Below, in pieces: positions 17,432 through 26,657 of a stretch of 64,000 bases of DNA. How positions within the stretch are numbered: position 1 is the stretch's first letter; each line of letters begins with the position of its first letter. The notes under the pieces are model-generated. The model was not told where the DNA came from. It saw nothing but the letters and a program-made list of their open reading frames with translations, and did not search any database. Made by a program: the position numbers and the translations under genes. This stretch comes from Myxococcales bacterium (lineage in GTDB: Bacteria; Myxococcota_C; UBA6777): NCBI GenBank assembly GCA_020632975.1, contig JACKEL010000005.1, forward strand, positions 124,001 to 188,000, given 5' to 3'.

Positions 17432-18792
17432 TGTCCCTTGTCCAAAAGGCCCAACGCCTCCTCGTTGGAATCCCCTTTCTCCTCGCCCTTTCCGCCTGTG
17501 CCAGCGGCTCCCAAAACACAACATTTAATGACTTTATCCGTGGTGCAGGCAACTACAAGCGGCGGCTCGCGTATCCTATGATCTTTGGCCCTCACAGCAA
17601 CAAAGGCGCCCAAGAACATATCCTTTCTTTGCTTTGGGCCGAAGCCCCCAACCCCGATCACCGCTTGGTCTACAACAACTGGAAGATCCAAGCCGAAGAA
17701 ACTTCTGCCCCTGCCGTCAGCCATGATGGAGTGCACGTCTTTGTGGGTGGTGCGGATCAGCGCCTTGCGTGTCTCGAAGCACGCAGCGGAAAAAACGTAT
17801 GGACTCGCACATTGCAAGGTCGCATCGCGGGAACCCCATACCAAGGCAGCGTCAAAAAGACCCCACCCAAAGCCTCTGACACAAAGACCCCATCCAAAGG
17901 CCCCGTCAAGCCCTCTCCTTCTGATGAAGATATCCTCTTTGTTGGAACCACCAGTGGCATGATCTACGCACTCCACAAAGAGACGGGCAAAACCAAGTGG
18001 AAGTACCAAGCGGAAGGCGAAGTCCTCTCCAACATGGACTTCCTCAAGGGAAGCAAAGAACACTCCCCCACGCTTTTCGTGACCACTGGAAACGACCAAC
18101 TCTACGCACTCCACGCAGAGGATGGAAAGCTCTTGTGGCGACACAAGCACGAAAGCACGGGAGAAGTCACACTGTCCGTTCGTGGACAAAGCCCCCCCAC
18201 CGTCCACGAAGACAAAGTCTATACAGGCTTTTCTGATGGAACGATCGCCGCCTTCCAAACAGGCGATGGTTCCGTGGTTTGGCAAAAGTCTCTCCGTGAA
18301 CGTGATCGTTTCATGGATGTGGACTCTGCCTTGGTCGTGCGGGGTGCTTACATCTACGCTGTCTCCTACAACACAGGTCTCCACGCGCTCCGCCTCAAAG
18401 ATGGAACCAAACTTTGGTCCTACAAGATGCAAGGCGCCAATCACCCGACCTTCCATGAAGACAAGCTCTATATCAGCAACTCAGAAGGACGCGTGGCCTG
18501 CCTCTTTTCCTTGAGCGGCAACAAAGTATGGGAGCGTCGTTACAAACATGCGGGTGCTTTTAGCCCCATCCATGTAACACCTTCTTACTTGTTTCTCAGC
18601 GGCAATCGCAGTGGCTTGTACGTGCTCCACCGCGCCACAGGACATGTCTCTCAAATCTTACAAACCTCTCGTGGGATCTCTTCTCCTCCTGTGACCTACG
18701 GACAACGGCTATTCGTATTCGCAAACAGCGGATACATCTTTGCTTTTTCCATGGGACTGGAAAGACGCGTCCACTTCTCCATCGATCAATAA
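17431..18792 (+). CDS. BamB-like PQQ beta-propeller lipoprotein
   Basis: The protein has 453 residues with a lipoprotein signal (LLALSAC, Cys23) and about eight PQQ-type propeller blades, recognisable from repeated units such as ARSGKNVWTRTLQG, KETGKTKWKYQAEG, AEDGKLLWRHKHES and TGDGSVVWQKSL. A Lys/Pro/Ser-rich insert (about 140-165) interrupts blade 2. BamB is the lipoprotein of the Bam complex that assembles outer-membrane barrels. The ATG shares its A with the TAA of the upstream YfgM-like gene, so translation is coupled. Other PQQ-propeller lipoproteins exist, but the YfgM neighbour favours BamB. Confidence 0.8.
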   Translation: MSLVQKAQRLLVGIPFLLALSACASGSQNTTFNDFIRGAGNYKRRLAYPMIFGPHSNKGAQEHILSLLWAEAPNPDHRLVYNNWKIQAEETSAPAVSHDGVHVFVGGADQRLACLEARSGKNVWTRTLQGRIAGTPYQGSVKKTPPKASDTKTPSKGPVKPSPSDEDILFVGTTSGMIYALHKETGKTKWKYQAEGEVLSNMDFLKGSKEHSPTLFVTTGNDQLYALHAEDGKLLWRHKHESTGEVTLSVRGQSPPTVHEDKVYTGFSDGTIAAFQTGDGSVVWQKSLRERDRFMDVDSALVVRGAYIYAVSYNTGLHALRLKDGTKLWSYKMQGANHPTFHEDKLYISNSEGRVACLFSLSGNKVWERRYKHAGAFSPIHVTPSYLFLSGNRSGLYVLHRATGHVSQILQTSRGISSPPVTYGQRLFVFANSGYIFAFSMGLERRVHFSIDQ

Positions 18793-19003
18793 ACCTCTCC
18801 ACCACCACCTCCCCAAACCCCCCTCGCTCCAAGAGACCCACACCCATCCGCACTTTCGATTGAAGAACCATTCACAAGGCTATGGACACAACCCTCCACC
18901 ATCTGTTAAGACACACCCCATCCCCCATGAAGTTCTTCCATCTGTCTAATTTGTATTGAATGGACTGGACTTGGATTGACGACTGGCAACAGGGAAGTGC
19001 CTT

Positions 19004-20449
19004 ATGCATATCCAACATAGCAGCCCTTACGGGGCGCTCAATACGATCGAGATCTTGGGTGCTGAAGCGGCTGGCATGTACACGCTTCGAGAACGCATTG
19101 GCATCGGTACATTTGCGGACGTGTACCAAGCCAAACACGAAGTCACACAAGAACTCGTTGCCATCAAGGTTTTGCGCGCTCCTTTTAGCCGCGATACCCT
19201 CGCGCGCTTCAAAAAAGAGATCCGCATCCTCCAAGAAAGCCAACACCCCAACATCGTGGACTTGATCGAAGATCACTCCAGCGGTGAGGTTCCTTTTTGC
19301 GTGATGGAGTATTGCAGCGAGGACTCCCTCATGGCGTTGATGAACCAACAAAAAGGCGGACTCAGCCTTGCGATGGTGGACTTCATCTTTCCCCAGATCG
19401 TGCAAGGCGTCGATGCGCTCCATCAACAGGGTATTATCCATCGCGATCTCAAGCCCTCAAATGTCCTCCTAACCAAGACGCCCCAAGGTCTCCTCCCAAA
19501 GATCTCGGATCTCGGTATCGCCAAAAAACGCACGAAAGATCTCACACAAAAACGAGATCTCACGCAGATCGATGGGGGGCGAACCATGGCAGGAACCTCC
19601 CTTGGGACTTTTGGCTACCTTGCACCAGAGTTGCTTGGGTACGCCAACGAAGCCGATCAACGCACAGATATCTTTTCTTTGGGTGCGATCTTGTTCGAGA
19701 TGATCGCTTGCATCAACCCTTTTGATGGGCCAGATCGCGATCCACGTGTCCTCGAAGACAACAACGCAGCATGTCGTTATGTGCTTTCTCCACAACAGAT
19801 CCCTTTGCGTTATCACGACGTGCTTGATCGATGTTTACAACGCGATCCATCCGAACGATTCAACACTTGCGCAGAACTCCTCCAAGCTTTTTATACCCCC
19901 GTCCCGATCCAACCGATCCCCGACACACGCATGGGCTACGTCCAAACGGCCTTGCTTGGGGGATTTGCGGGACTGGTCTTTTCTAGCGCATTGATGTGGC
20001 TGCTCTTTCCCACCATCTCTCCGTCACCTTCGGGGGCCTCCCCAAGCCCCACCCAACAAAGTCCCAAGCTCAATGCCGCGCAAGCATCGCCCATTCAGCT
20101 CGAACCTCTCCCCTCGCGACCTGCCCCCACCCAAGCGGCCCAACCGCCGAGCCGTCCGCCACAAAGCGCACCATCTCGCATCTACCGCCGCAGACGAAAA
20201 CGCATCGCCAAACGCCGCAATGCACCGCGCGTCTTGCCGATCTTTCAAGTCCAACCCACACGCTCCCCTTCCAAGAGCAGCGGCGATCCTTACCAAGAAA
20301 ACAGCTCCATCGCCAAAGATGCCAAAGACGCCTTTGGACAAAAACCAAAAGCCGACTCTGTCTTCCAAGATAGCGAAGGACTCAAAAAAGACACTGAAGA
20401 CGCTTTCTCCCAAGCCAAGCGCAGAGTCCCGCCCCCACGCCGCCGTTGA
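19004..20449 (+). CDS. Hanks-type serine/threonine kinase with one membrane helix
   Basis: The protein has 481 residues. The kinase domain spans about 26-300: Gly-loop GIGTFADV (33-40), VAIKVL with Lys55, HRDLKPSN (146-153, catalytic Asp148), DLG (169-171) in place of the usual DFG, and GTFGYLAPE (201-209). The metal-binding Asp is kept, so activity is expected. A basic, Thr-rich activation loop (about 174-200) offers autophosphorylation sites. One membrane helix (about 312-336) is followed by a Pro/Ser/Ala-rich and Arg-rich tail without a recognisable sensor domain. The JAMM-domain gene follows after 9 bp. The target is unknown. Confidence 0.9.
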   Translation: MHIQHSSPYGALNTIEILGAEAAGMYTLRERIGIGTFADVYQAKHEVTQELVAIKVLRAPFSRDTLARFKKEIRILQESQHPNIVDLIEDHSSGEVPFCVMEYCSEDSLMALMNQQKGGLSLAMVDFIFPQIVQGVDALHQQGIIHRDLKPSNVLLTKTPQGLLPKISDLGIAKKRTKDLTQKRDLTQIDGGRTMAGTSLGTFGYLAPELLGYANEADQRTDIFSLGAILFEMIACINPFDGPDRDPRVLEDNNAACRYVLSPQQIPLRYHDVLDRCLQRDPSERFNTCAELLQAFYTPVPIQPIPDTRMGYVQTALLGGFAGLVFSSALMWLLFPTISPSPSGASPSPTQQSPKLNAAQASPIQLEPLPSRPAPTQAAQPPSRPPQSAPSRIYRRRRKRIAKRRNAPRVLPIFQVQPTRSPSKSSGDPYQENSSIAKDAKDAFGQKPKADSVFQDSEGLKKDTEDAFSQAKRRVPPPRRR

Positions 20450-20458
20450 TCCTTTTCG

Positions 20459-20956
20459 ATGACAACCCCCCTCGATCCCACTGCTGCTTCCCCTGACGCT
20501 CCCCAAAACAATCCGTGTGCCCCTCCCTCTTCTGGACTCTTACAAAAGATCGCGCAAGGTTGCCGAAAATCCCATCCATTCGAAGCTTGCGGTCTATGGT
20601 GGCGTGAGGACTCTATCGAAAGGCTCCACATCTTCGCACCGCACGAATACACCGCAAGTCCCACACACTTTGCGATCCCAGCCCAGACGCTTCTTGCGAT
20701 CCTCCAACACATCGAACAAGCCCAAGGCACACTATGCGGATGGTTTCATAGCCACCCTTCCCACCCGCCTCACCCATCCCAACGAGATATCGCGTCTTGG
20801 TGGACATCCTCGCAAGGCCCGTGGTTTCCGCAAGCACAGCTTTTGTTGTTGTCCCCCTCAAATGAAACTTATGCATGGGCTTTGTACGCCCCCACCCAAG
20901 AAAAAAGCTTTGCACCTTTGTCTTGGGGAGATGTTTCGCCAACAAAGATTTCTTAA
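20459..20956 (+). CDS. JAMM/MPN metallopeptidase domain protein
   Basis: The protein has 165 residues. The JAMM zinc motif is complete: Glu in HPFEACG (about 41), then HSHP followed by six residues and SQRD (about 99-112), i.e. HxHP-x6-SxxD. Bacterial stand-alone JAMM proteins (Mec/CysO peptidase type) remove peptides or amino acids from sulfur-carrier or ubiquitin-like C-termini. No sulfur-carrier gene is visible nearby. It is closely spaced behind the Ser/Thr kinase and probably shares its transcript. No signal peptide is seen, so it should be cytoplasmic. Confidence 0.8.
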   Translation: MTTPLDPTAASPDAPQNNPCAPPSSGLLQKIAQGCRKSHPFEACGLWWREDSIERLHIFAPHEYTASPTHFAIPAQTLLAILQHIEQAQGTLCGWFHSHPSHPPHPSQRDIASWWTSSQGPWFPQAQLLLLSPSNETYAWALYAPTQEKSFAPLSWGDVSPTKIS

Positions 20957-21095
20957 AAAAAACATACTCTGCGCATAAAACCACCTTCTCGACCAGACAG
21001 CCTTTTCGCCAACGACAGCCGCAGCGAGAAACCCCCTGTTGAAAGTAAGCTGTTGCAGGAAAGCATCCTTTTGCGATAGAATCGGCAAGTCTTGA

Positions 21096-23012
21096 ATGAT
21101 GGTGAGCGCTATGTTTGATTTACCTTCACATAAAGGGCAAAAAAGCCCGAACCTGCTGCTAAAACGGCGCACAGAACGCGCAGAGAAACAGCTGCAGGCA
21201 GTTATCAAGATCAGCCGAACGCTGGCGCTTACCCACGACAAAAAACAACTTCTCAAGCTGATTATGGACACCGTCACCGATCTTATGGAGGCGGATCGAT
21301 CAACACTCTTTTTGATCGATCACGAAAACCAAGAGATCGTTTCCCAAGTGATCCAAGGCGAAGAGTCCGTCCATATCCGCATGCCCATCGGGCAAGGTGT
21401 TGCAGGTTGGGTGGCCCAAACAGGCGAAACCGTCAACCTGATCGACGCCTACAAAGATCCCCGCTTCCACGTCAAAGTCGATCAAAAAACAGGCTACACC
21501 ACCCGCTCGATCCTCACGATGCCCTTGCGCACCCTCCAAGGGCACACCATCGCAGTGATCCAAGTCCTCAACAAAAGCAGCGGACTCGCTTTCTCCGAAG
21601 AAGACGAACAACTTCTTGAAGCGATCTCTGCACAAGCTGCGATCTTCCTCGAAAATGCGGGACTTTACTCGACGCTTCTGCAAAAAAACCGCGAACTCTC
21701 GGACACTTCACGCGCCCTTCAACAACGCAACTACGAACTCGATATCCTTTTCTCCATCGAGCAACAGATGAGTGGCGCTTTTGAACTCGACGAGATGCTG
21801 AGCAACATCCTACAACGCAGCACAGAACTTTTACACTGTGAGGCCGGTCTGATCGGCCTGATCGACAAAGACAAACAACTTCGTTTGCACAGCATCCAAG
21901 CGGAAAAGTCCAACGAACTCAAAGGCCGCGTGCTCAAACAAAGCGAAGGCTTCATGGGGTGGAGTGCACGTTATGGACAGCATATCCTCTCCAACAACCC
22001 CATCGAAGACAACCGATTCAAGGCCGATTTTGCCCATCAACTCGGGCTTTCCGTGCGCGGCGTACTCTGTGTCCCCCTGCTCAATGGCGACACAGCGATC
22101 GGCGCCATCGAACTGATCAACAAACGCAATGGCCGAGAAAACTTTGGAGACAGCGATCTACGCATCCTCAGTTTGATCGCTGCGCGTGTGAGTCGTGCGG
22201 TGATCATCGGCCTCGAACGCAACAAACGTATGCGCCAAAGTCGCCTCGCGACCATCGGAAAGCTTTTGTCGGGTGTTGTACACGACTTCAAAACCCCGAT
22301 GACCTTGATCGCTGGTTATGCCCAACTCACGGCCAACCAAGAAGATCCCGAAAAGCGCAAGACCTTTGCAGACATGATCCAGAAACAAATCGACCGCCTC
22401 AACCACATGACACGCGAGGTCTTGGCCTTTGCGCGGGGCGAATCGACGTTGCTTGTACGCAAGGTCCACCTCAACCAGTTCGCGCAAGAGCTCAAGCAAC
22501 ACCTCGAACAAGAGTTCGCGCATGTCCCGATCCAACTGGAGTTTCAGACCTCGTACACAGGCGACGCTTACTTTGACGAAAGCAAGATCGAACGTCTGTT
22601 GCACAACCTCGCACGCAACGCGATCCAAGCGATGCCCAATGGCGGGACTTTTGCTCTGCGCATCCAACTTGAAGACGAACAACTCGTGATCTACGCCCAA
22701 GATACAGGGGTGGGGATCCCCTTGGAACTTCAGTCCAAGATCTTCGATTCTTTCGTCACAGGGCGTCCCAACCAAGGCACGGGTCTTGGTCTCGCTATCG
22801 TCAAGAAGATCGTCAAAGAACACCAAGGACAGATCAGCTTCACTTCAGAGCCCGGAAAAGGCACAACCTTTCGGGTATCCCTACCTTTGCATGGGCCCTC
22901 TGCTTCGACGGCTCCCCAAACCCCCAACCCAGACGCTCCCATGCTGGCTCCTGCCCCCGCCAACGAAACCCCGATCTTCCAAGAAAAAGCCCCCCTGGTT
23001 CAGTCTCGCTAA
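21096..23012 (+). CDS. Soluble histidine kinase with two GAF domains
   Basis: The protein is 638 residues with no membrane helix. GAF domain 1 spans about 40-175 (PIGQGVAGWVAQTGETVNL) and GAF domain 2 about 215-370. HisKA carries VVHDFKTPM (phospho-acceptor His396). The ATPase domain has its N box near 502 (LLHNLARNAIQAM), then DTGVGIP and GTGLGLAIVKKIV. The Pro-rich tail lacks a receiver. It should phosphorylate a response regulator encoded elsewhere; none is adjacent. The ATG at 21096 has little ribosome-site support; the ATG at 21111 (MFDLPSH) has GGTGAG at a better distance and may be the true start. It ends 8 bp from a convergent lipoprotein gene. Confidence 0.9.
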   Translation: MMVSAMFDLPSHKGQKSPNLLLKRRTERAEKQLQAVIKISRTLALTHDKKQLLKLIMDTVTDLMEADRSTLFLIDHENQEIVSQVIQGEESVHIRMPIGQGVAGWVAQTGETVNLIDAYKDPRFHVKVDQKTGYTTRSILTMPLRTLQGHTIAVIQVLNKSSGLAFSEEDEQLLEAISAQAAIFLENAGLYSTLLQKNRELSDTSRALQQRNYELDILFSIEQQMSGAFELDEMLSNILQRSTELLHCEAGLIGLIDKDKQLRLHSIQAEKSNELKGRVLKQSEGFMGWSARYGQHILSNNPIEDNRFKADFAHQLGLSVRGVLCVPLLNGDTAIGAIELINKRNGRENFGDSDLRILSLIAARVSRAVIIGLERNKRMRQSRLATIGKLLSGVVHDFKTPMTLIAGYAQLTANQEDPEKRKTFADMIQKQIDRLNHMTREVLAFARGESTLLVRKVHLNQFAQELKQHLEQEFAHVPIQLEFQTSYTGDAYFDESKIERLLHNLARNAIQAMPNGGTFALRIQLEDEQLVIYAQDTGVGIPLELQSKIFDSFVTGRPNQGTGLGLAIVKKIVKEHQGQISFTSEPGKGTTFRVSLPLHGPSASTAPQTPNPDAPMLAPAPANETPIFQEKAPLVQSR

Positions 23013-23020
23013 GACTTCCC

Positions 23021-23905
23021 TTACCAACGACGCGCAGGTTTCTTACTTGGCTTTTTCGGCTCTTTCTCAGGTGCCTTTTCCGGCATCTTCTCAGGTGCCC
23101 CAGCATCCGCCTTTTCCGCAACGCGCTCTGTTGGTTTTCCTTCAGGAAGATACTCAGCCCAGTCTTCTTTGGTCGCATCTTGCATAAGCATCCGTGCAAC
23201 GGCATTTTGTGGCACCAAGTTCTTTGCCCCCAACAACCACGACCCCCTCAGATGTTCAGCGGACTGTTCTTTGCTCGCCCCCAACAACACTTGGACTTGG
23301 CACCGAACGAAACGAGACTTTGGCTCTCCACCATCTGCAACGCCCCCATCCATCGCGACGCCTTCTTTGGCGGGTGCTTCTTTGTTACCAGCGTCCGCAC
23401 CATCGCCAGCATCAGGCTTCTTTGCGGCGTCGGGTTTCTCCCGTCCCTTGGGCTTTTCGGGTCCAGCATCCTTGGGGCCGCCATCTTGGGGCTTGCGATC
23501 TTGGTTTCCTCCATCACCAAGCTTTTCCAGAGGCAGACCTGCCAAGACGCGCCGCCGCTCTTCTTCTGTAAGCGGTCGTTTCATCTTGACTTCTTGGGGT
23601 GGAGGCATCTCACACTCCGCAGACCAGGCTTGGATATCGTAGTTGTATCCCTTTTGTTTAAAGACTTTTTCGTCGGTCATCTTGACGAACAGATCCGTAA
23701 AAGCCCCGATAGTGAAGCCTTTTGTGGTCTTGCTTTCTTTGACACGACGGATAGCGTCTTCTTCGGCTTTTTTCTGGGCCTCACTTTTGGGGCGAGCCTT
23801 GGGGGGCTTGGCTGGCGCAGGCTTCTTTTTGCAGCCTCCCAGCGAAAAGGACGCAAAGAAGGCCAAGGTAGCCCCGAAAAAGAAGTGCTTAATAAGACTT
23901 TTCAC
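23021..23905 (-). CDS. Lipoprotein with Asp/Gly/Pro/Lys-rich linkers, unrecognised
   Basis: I place the start at the GTG of 23905, because AAGGAG lies eight bases upstream and the product then begins MKSLIKHFFFGATLAFFASF with lipobox SLGGC. The frame is open further upstream (ATG 23923), but that ATG sits before the ribosome site. The 294-residue product has a globular N-terminal part (FTDLFVKMTDEKVF; three Cys in all), a low-complexity middle rich in DGG, DAG and KPDA repeats, a second conserved-looking block (RCQVQVLLGASKEQSAEHLRG) and a Pro/Lys/Glu tail ending KKPARRW. It is anchored to the envelope and has no known family. It sits between the GAF kinase and the type III secretion block. 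Confidence 0.65.
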   Translation of the reverse strand: MKSLIKHFFFGATLAFFASFSLGGCKKKPAPAKPPKARPKSEAQKKAEEDAIRRVKESKTTKGFTIGAFTDLFVKMTDEKVFKQKGYNYDIQAWSAECEMPPPQEVKMKRPLTEEERRRVLAGLPLEKLGDGGNQDRKPQDGGPKDAGPEKPKGREKPDAAKKPDAGDGADAGNKEAPAKEGVAMDGGVADGGEPKSRFVRCQVQVLLGASKEQSAEHLRGSWLLGAKNLVPQNAVARMLMQDATKEDWAEYLPEGKPTERVAEKADAGAPEKMPEKAPEKEPKKPSKKPARRW

Positions 23906-24073
23906 AAACAAAGCTCCTTCCATTAGATCGATGAGGTGGGCATTTGACGGGAGCACCACCAAGAGAGTTTTCAGTTGAAAGGGTCATGCCTTCATGATAC
24001 CTTGCAGGCGGCGACGTAAAGCAAGCACAATCAGCACAAATAGCGATTTATCGAAACGCGGAGGAACGACGCG

Positions 24074-24460
24074 ATGTCTGGTAAAAACGATGATTTTAAG
24101 TCTTTCCAGATCGGCTCGATGCCGGGCTTTGGCCCTGGCGCAGGTCTGGGTAGTGCGGCTCGCCCTGCAGCACCGGCAGCTGCTCCAGCTGCGGCTCCCC
24201 AAGGAGCACAAGCACCCACCAATCCCGAAGATCGAATCTTTCCCGTCCTTGAAGAACTGATCGAAAGTGGCGAACTAGAGTCTGTCGGTCAAAGCATGGC
24301 AAAGACCTGCGAGCAACTCGACGAACTCATTAGTAAACGCACAGGTCGAATCCAACAAGAAGCCAGCAAAGCACGCAAAGCTTACGAACATGTCTTCGAT
24401 CTTATCGACCACTTGATCCAATTGAAAGAAGAGATGCTTGCCCCCAAAGAAGAAGGTTAA
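24074..24460 (+). CDS. Helical protein at the start of the type III secretion block
   Basis: The protein has 128 residues; the ATG at 24074 has CGGAGG upstream. The N-terminal third is Ala/Pro/Gly-rich and disordered (residues 15-50). The rest is strongly helical with coiled-coil character (QLDELISKRTGRIQQEASKA). I do not recognise the family. It is the first gene of a run leading to SctI-SctP and lies before an SctG-like TPR protein. In Yersinia the order yscE-yscF-yscG places a small chaperone and the needle subunit here, so it could be an export chaperone, needle-related protein or effector. That is inference from position only. Confidence 0.6.
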   Translation: MSGKNDDFKSFQIGSMPGFGPGAGLGSAARPAAPAAAPAAAPQGAQAPTNPEDRIFPVLEELIESGELESVGQSMAKTCEQLDELISKRTGRIQQEASKARKAYEHVFDLIDHLIQLKEEMLAPKEEG

Positions 24461-24500
24461 GCACAACTCTTTTTGCGTTGGCGTCGATAAAGAAAGAAAG

Positions 24501-24536
24501 CGTGATCTCGCGCACAAAACAAAGCCGCGCATCACG
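24501..24536. other. Imperfect hairpin between the first two genes of the type III block
   Basis: The arms cgtgat..gcgc and gcgcatcacg pair over ten bases with a three-base bulge and a 13-base loop. No T-run follows, so a terminator is not established. It could be an RNA processing site or attenuator. Confidence 0.3.
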
Positions 24537-24613
24537 TTAGGCGCCCAACGCACGCTGTACCACACGATAACCCTCTTCCCGTGCGCTGTGGATGCTCACA
24601 AGGAGTCCTGACG

Positions 24614-25027
24614 ATGTCTGAAGAAACACTGATTGGGATCGTCGAAGTCCCCCGCCTCGAAGCCAAGCTTTTGCTTGAGTCGGCTTATTTTTATATTGAG
24701 ATGGGCAAGTACAAAGAAGCCCAAGATGTCTTTGAAGGCTGTGTTGCCCTTCTTCCCCGTAGCGATGTCCCGCGGATCGGTCTGGGCAACCTCTTCGTCG
24801 CCCAAGGACGTTTTGATCTCGCCGAAACACAATACCGAGAAGCCATCAAGATCAACGAAGGCTCCGCTTCTGCGCATGCTTTCCTCGCAGAGTCGTTGCT
24901 CTTCCAAAAGAAATTCCCGCAAGCGACCCCATCCCTCGAAAAGGCCATCGCGCTCGATCCCGATGGCCCCGCAGGACAGCTTGCCCGTTCACTTCAACAA
25001 GGACACGCAGACGGCGTATTTGGTTGA
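24614..25027 (+). CDS. TPR protein, SctG-like type III chaperone candidate
   Basis: The ATG at 24614 follows AAGGAG; the frame is open upstream but without support. The product of 137 residues contains three to four TPR units, for example SAYFYIEMGKYKEAQDVFEG, GNLFVAQGRFDLAETQYREA and AFLAESLLFQKKFPQATPSL, and ends in a short tail. TPR chaperones in type III systems include SctG (YscG/PscG), which holds the needle subunit, and SycD-type chaperones of translocators. The position ahead of sctI-sctJ matches SctG in the Yersinia order. The TPR fold is certain; the chaperone role is inferred. Confidence 0.7.
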   Translation: MSEETLIGIVEVPRLEAKLLLESAYFYIEMGKYKEAQDVFEGCVALLPRSDVPRIGLGNLFVAQGRFDLAETQYREAIKINEGSASAHAFLAESLLFQKKFPQATPSLEKAIALDPDGPAGQLARSLQQGHADGVFG

Positions 25028-25140
25028 TCTCCAAATCTGGCCAAGGCTTGCCCTTGGCCTCTTGTCTGCTCACATTCTACGATAGGATCGCAGCACTGCC
25101 ACGGCGATGTGCTTGCAAACACAGGTGAGTCGAGAATATC

Positions 25141-25554
25141 ATGAAGATCCGAGGCGGCGGCGCTGGCTATCCCATCCAACGCACCGAACAAACTGAAAAA
25201 AGCAACAAAAGCTCCAAGACCAAAAAACGCGGAGGAGTCGGACAAGCCGAACAAACCGATGCGGTCTCCCAAGTCGGTGCGCTCGGCCCTGTCGAAGCCA
25301 ACGACCCTGTCTTTGATGCAGTTTCACAAGCCTCCAAAGGACTTGATTTCAACGACGAAGCCTCCCTCGAAGAAGCAACACGTGCTGTCGTTGGCGCCAT
25401 CTTGCGCGAACACTTCGGCAAAAAAAATCTCCCCGAAAAAGAACTCGAACAGATCACCCAAGCGGTTACCAACTCGGTCAACAATGACTCCACCATGCGC
25501 GAACGCCTCGAAAATGTCCTCAAGCGCATCGCTGTCTCTGATCGAAAAAAATAA
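25141..25554 (+). CDS. Uncharacterised type III block protein
   Basis: The protein has 137 residues. The N-terminus is short, basic and Ser/Gly/Lys-rich (GGGAGYPIQRTEQ...KKRGG), followed by two or three helices (SLEEATRAVVGAILREHFG; PEKELEQITQAVTNSVNN). The start ATG at 25141 has GGTGAG upstream. No family is recognised. It lies between the TPR chaperone candidate and the sigma factor on the same strand. A disordered N-terminus before a helical domain is common in type III substrates, so it may be a secreted component, but there is no direct evidence. Confidence 0.6.
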   Translation: MKIRGGGAGYPIQRTEQTEKSNKSSKTKKRGGVGQAEQTDAVSQVGALGPVEANDPVFDAVSQASKGLDFNDEASLEEATRAVVGAILREHFGKKNLPEKELEQITQAVTNSVNNDSTMRERLENVLKRIAVSDRKK

Positions 25555-25743
25555 GCCGCCCACTCTTCTTCCACGCCTCCACTCGACACTTCGCAGAGGC
25601 CCCCTAGCATCATCCGAGACCCTTTTTCTGGCCTTGATCTTTCGCTTCGCTCGGGGTATCCTCCTCAGAGATGTAGCATCGGCTCTTTTCGTTAGGCGGC
25701 GTTTTTGACGGCTCCTTAACGCCCACAAGCATTTGGAAAACAC

Positions 25744-26496
25744 ATGTCCCAAACAGCCGAGACCCCGCTCACAAGGGAGCAATTGATCCATCAATACCGT
25801 CCCTACGTGCGGAACATCGTCAGCAAGATCATGAAGACCCTCTCGCCTGATGTCGACTTTGATGACCTCGTCGGCTACGGGGAGCTTGGCCTTATCGAAG
25901 CTGCGGATCGCTTTGATCCCAAATTCAAAGTCAACTTTATGACCTTTGCCTACTACCGCATCCGAGGCGCTGTCTATGACGGACTCCGCGGGATGGGCTG
26001 GATCTCGCGTTCACAATACGCCAAACTTCGCTACGAAGAACGCGCAAATGCCTACCTCACCAGCGCAAACGAACGTCACGCCTCCAACCACGAACAACAC
26101 TCTGTCCAAGACGAAGTCAGCCAAATCAGCGAAGTGATCGCGGGCTTGGCCTCGATCTTTATCACCTCCTTGGATGCCCAAGAAGGCCTTCAGATCGAAG
26201 ACGAAGACAAAGACAAAGATCCACTCAATCAAATCGAGATGAAACAGGCGCAAAAACTCTTGCGCGAAGCCCTTCAAAAGCTTCCCGAACAAGAACGCGC
26301 CTTGTTGGAATCCTACTACTACAAAGACATGACCTTGGAGCAAGCTGGGGAAAAGTTGGGCCTGTCCAAGTCTTGGGCCTCGCGTCTTCATGCACGTGCG
26401 ATCCAAAAGCTGCAAAAACTCGTCAGTGAACTTGACCCCGCTGAAAAAGAAGAACCCGCTCCTGCAAATCGCCTCTCTCGTGCTCGACGTTTCTAG
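25744..26496 (+). CDS. FliA/WhiG-type RNA polymerase sigma factor
   Basis: The protein is 250 residues. Region 2 is clear: DFDDLVGYGELGLIEAADRF (core binding), then NFMTFAYYRIRGAVYDGLR (-10 recognition and melting). Region 3 follows as GMGWISRS. Region 4 has LPEQERALLESYYYKDMTL and the helix-turn-helix AGEKLGLSKSWASRLHARAI. A Glu/Asp-rich linker (about 150-165) separates regions 3 and 4. Sigma-28 factors of this group usually drive flagellar or sporulation genes. Its place within a type III block with no flagellin genes suggests it controls this secretion system (inference). No anti-sigma (FlgM-like) gene was recognised. Confidence 0.9.
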   Translation: MSQTAETPLTREQLIHQYRPYVRNIVSKIMKTLSPDVDFDDLVGYGELGLIEAADRFDPKFKVNFMTFAYYRIRGAVYDGLRGMGWISRSQYAKLRYEERANAYLTSANERHASNHEQHSVQDEVSQISEVIAGLASIFITSLDAQEGLQIEDEDKDKDPLNQIEMKQAQKLLREALQKLPEQERALLESYYYKDMTLEQAGEKLGLSKSWASRLHARAIQKLQKLVSELDPAEKEEPAPANRLSRARRF

Positions 26497-26657
26497 CCTT
26501 GTCTTCGGCTTCTTCGCACGCAACCCGCATGTCCCCAAAAACACAAAGATCAAGCGAAGCAACCTTTCCCAAGAACCGTCGAAGATGAAAGTAACAAGAT
26601 AAAAAGCAACTCGCTTTCACGACATAAACAAACACATCTCTCATAGAGGAGGATACC

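Noticed and set aside
17278..18456. 392-codon minus-strand ORF opposite the BamB-like gene
   Set aside because: It is a mirror of a good lipoprotein propeller gene, overlaps two real genes and lacks a start signal.
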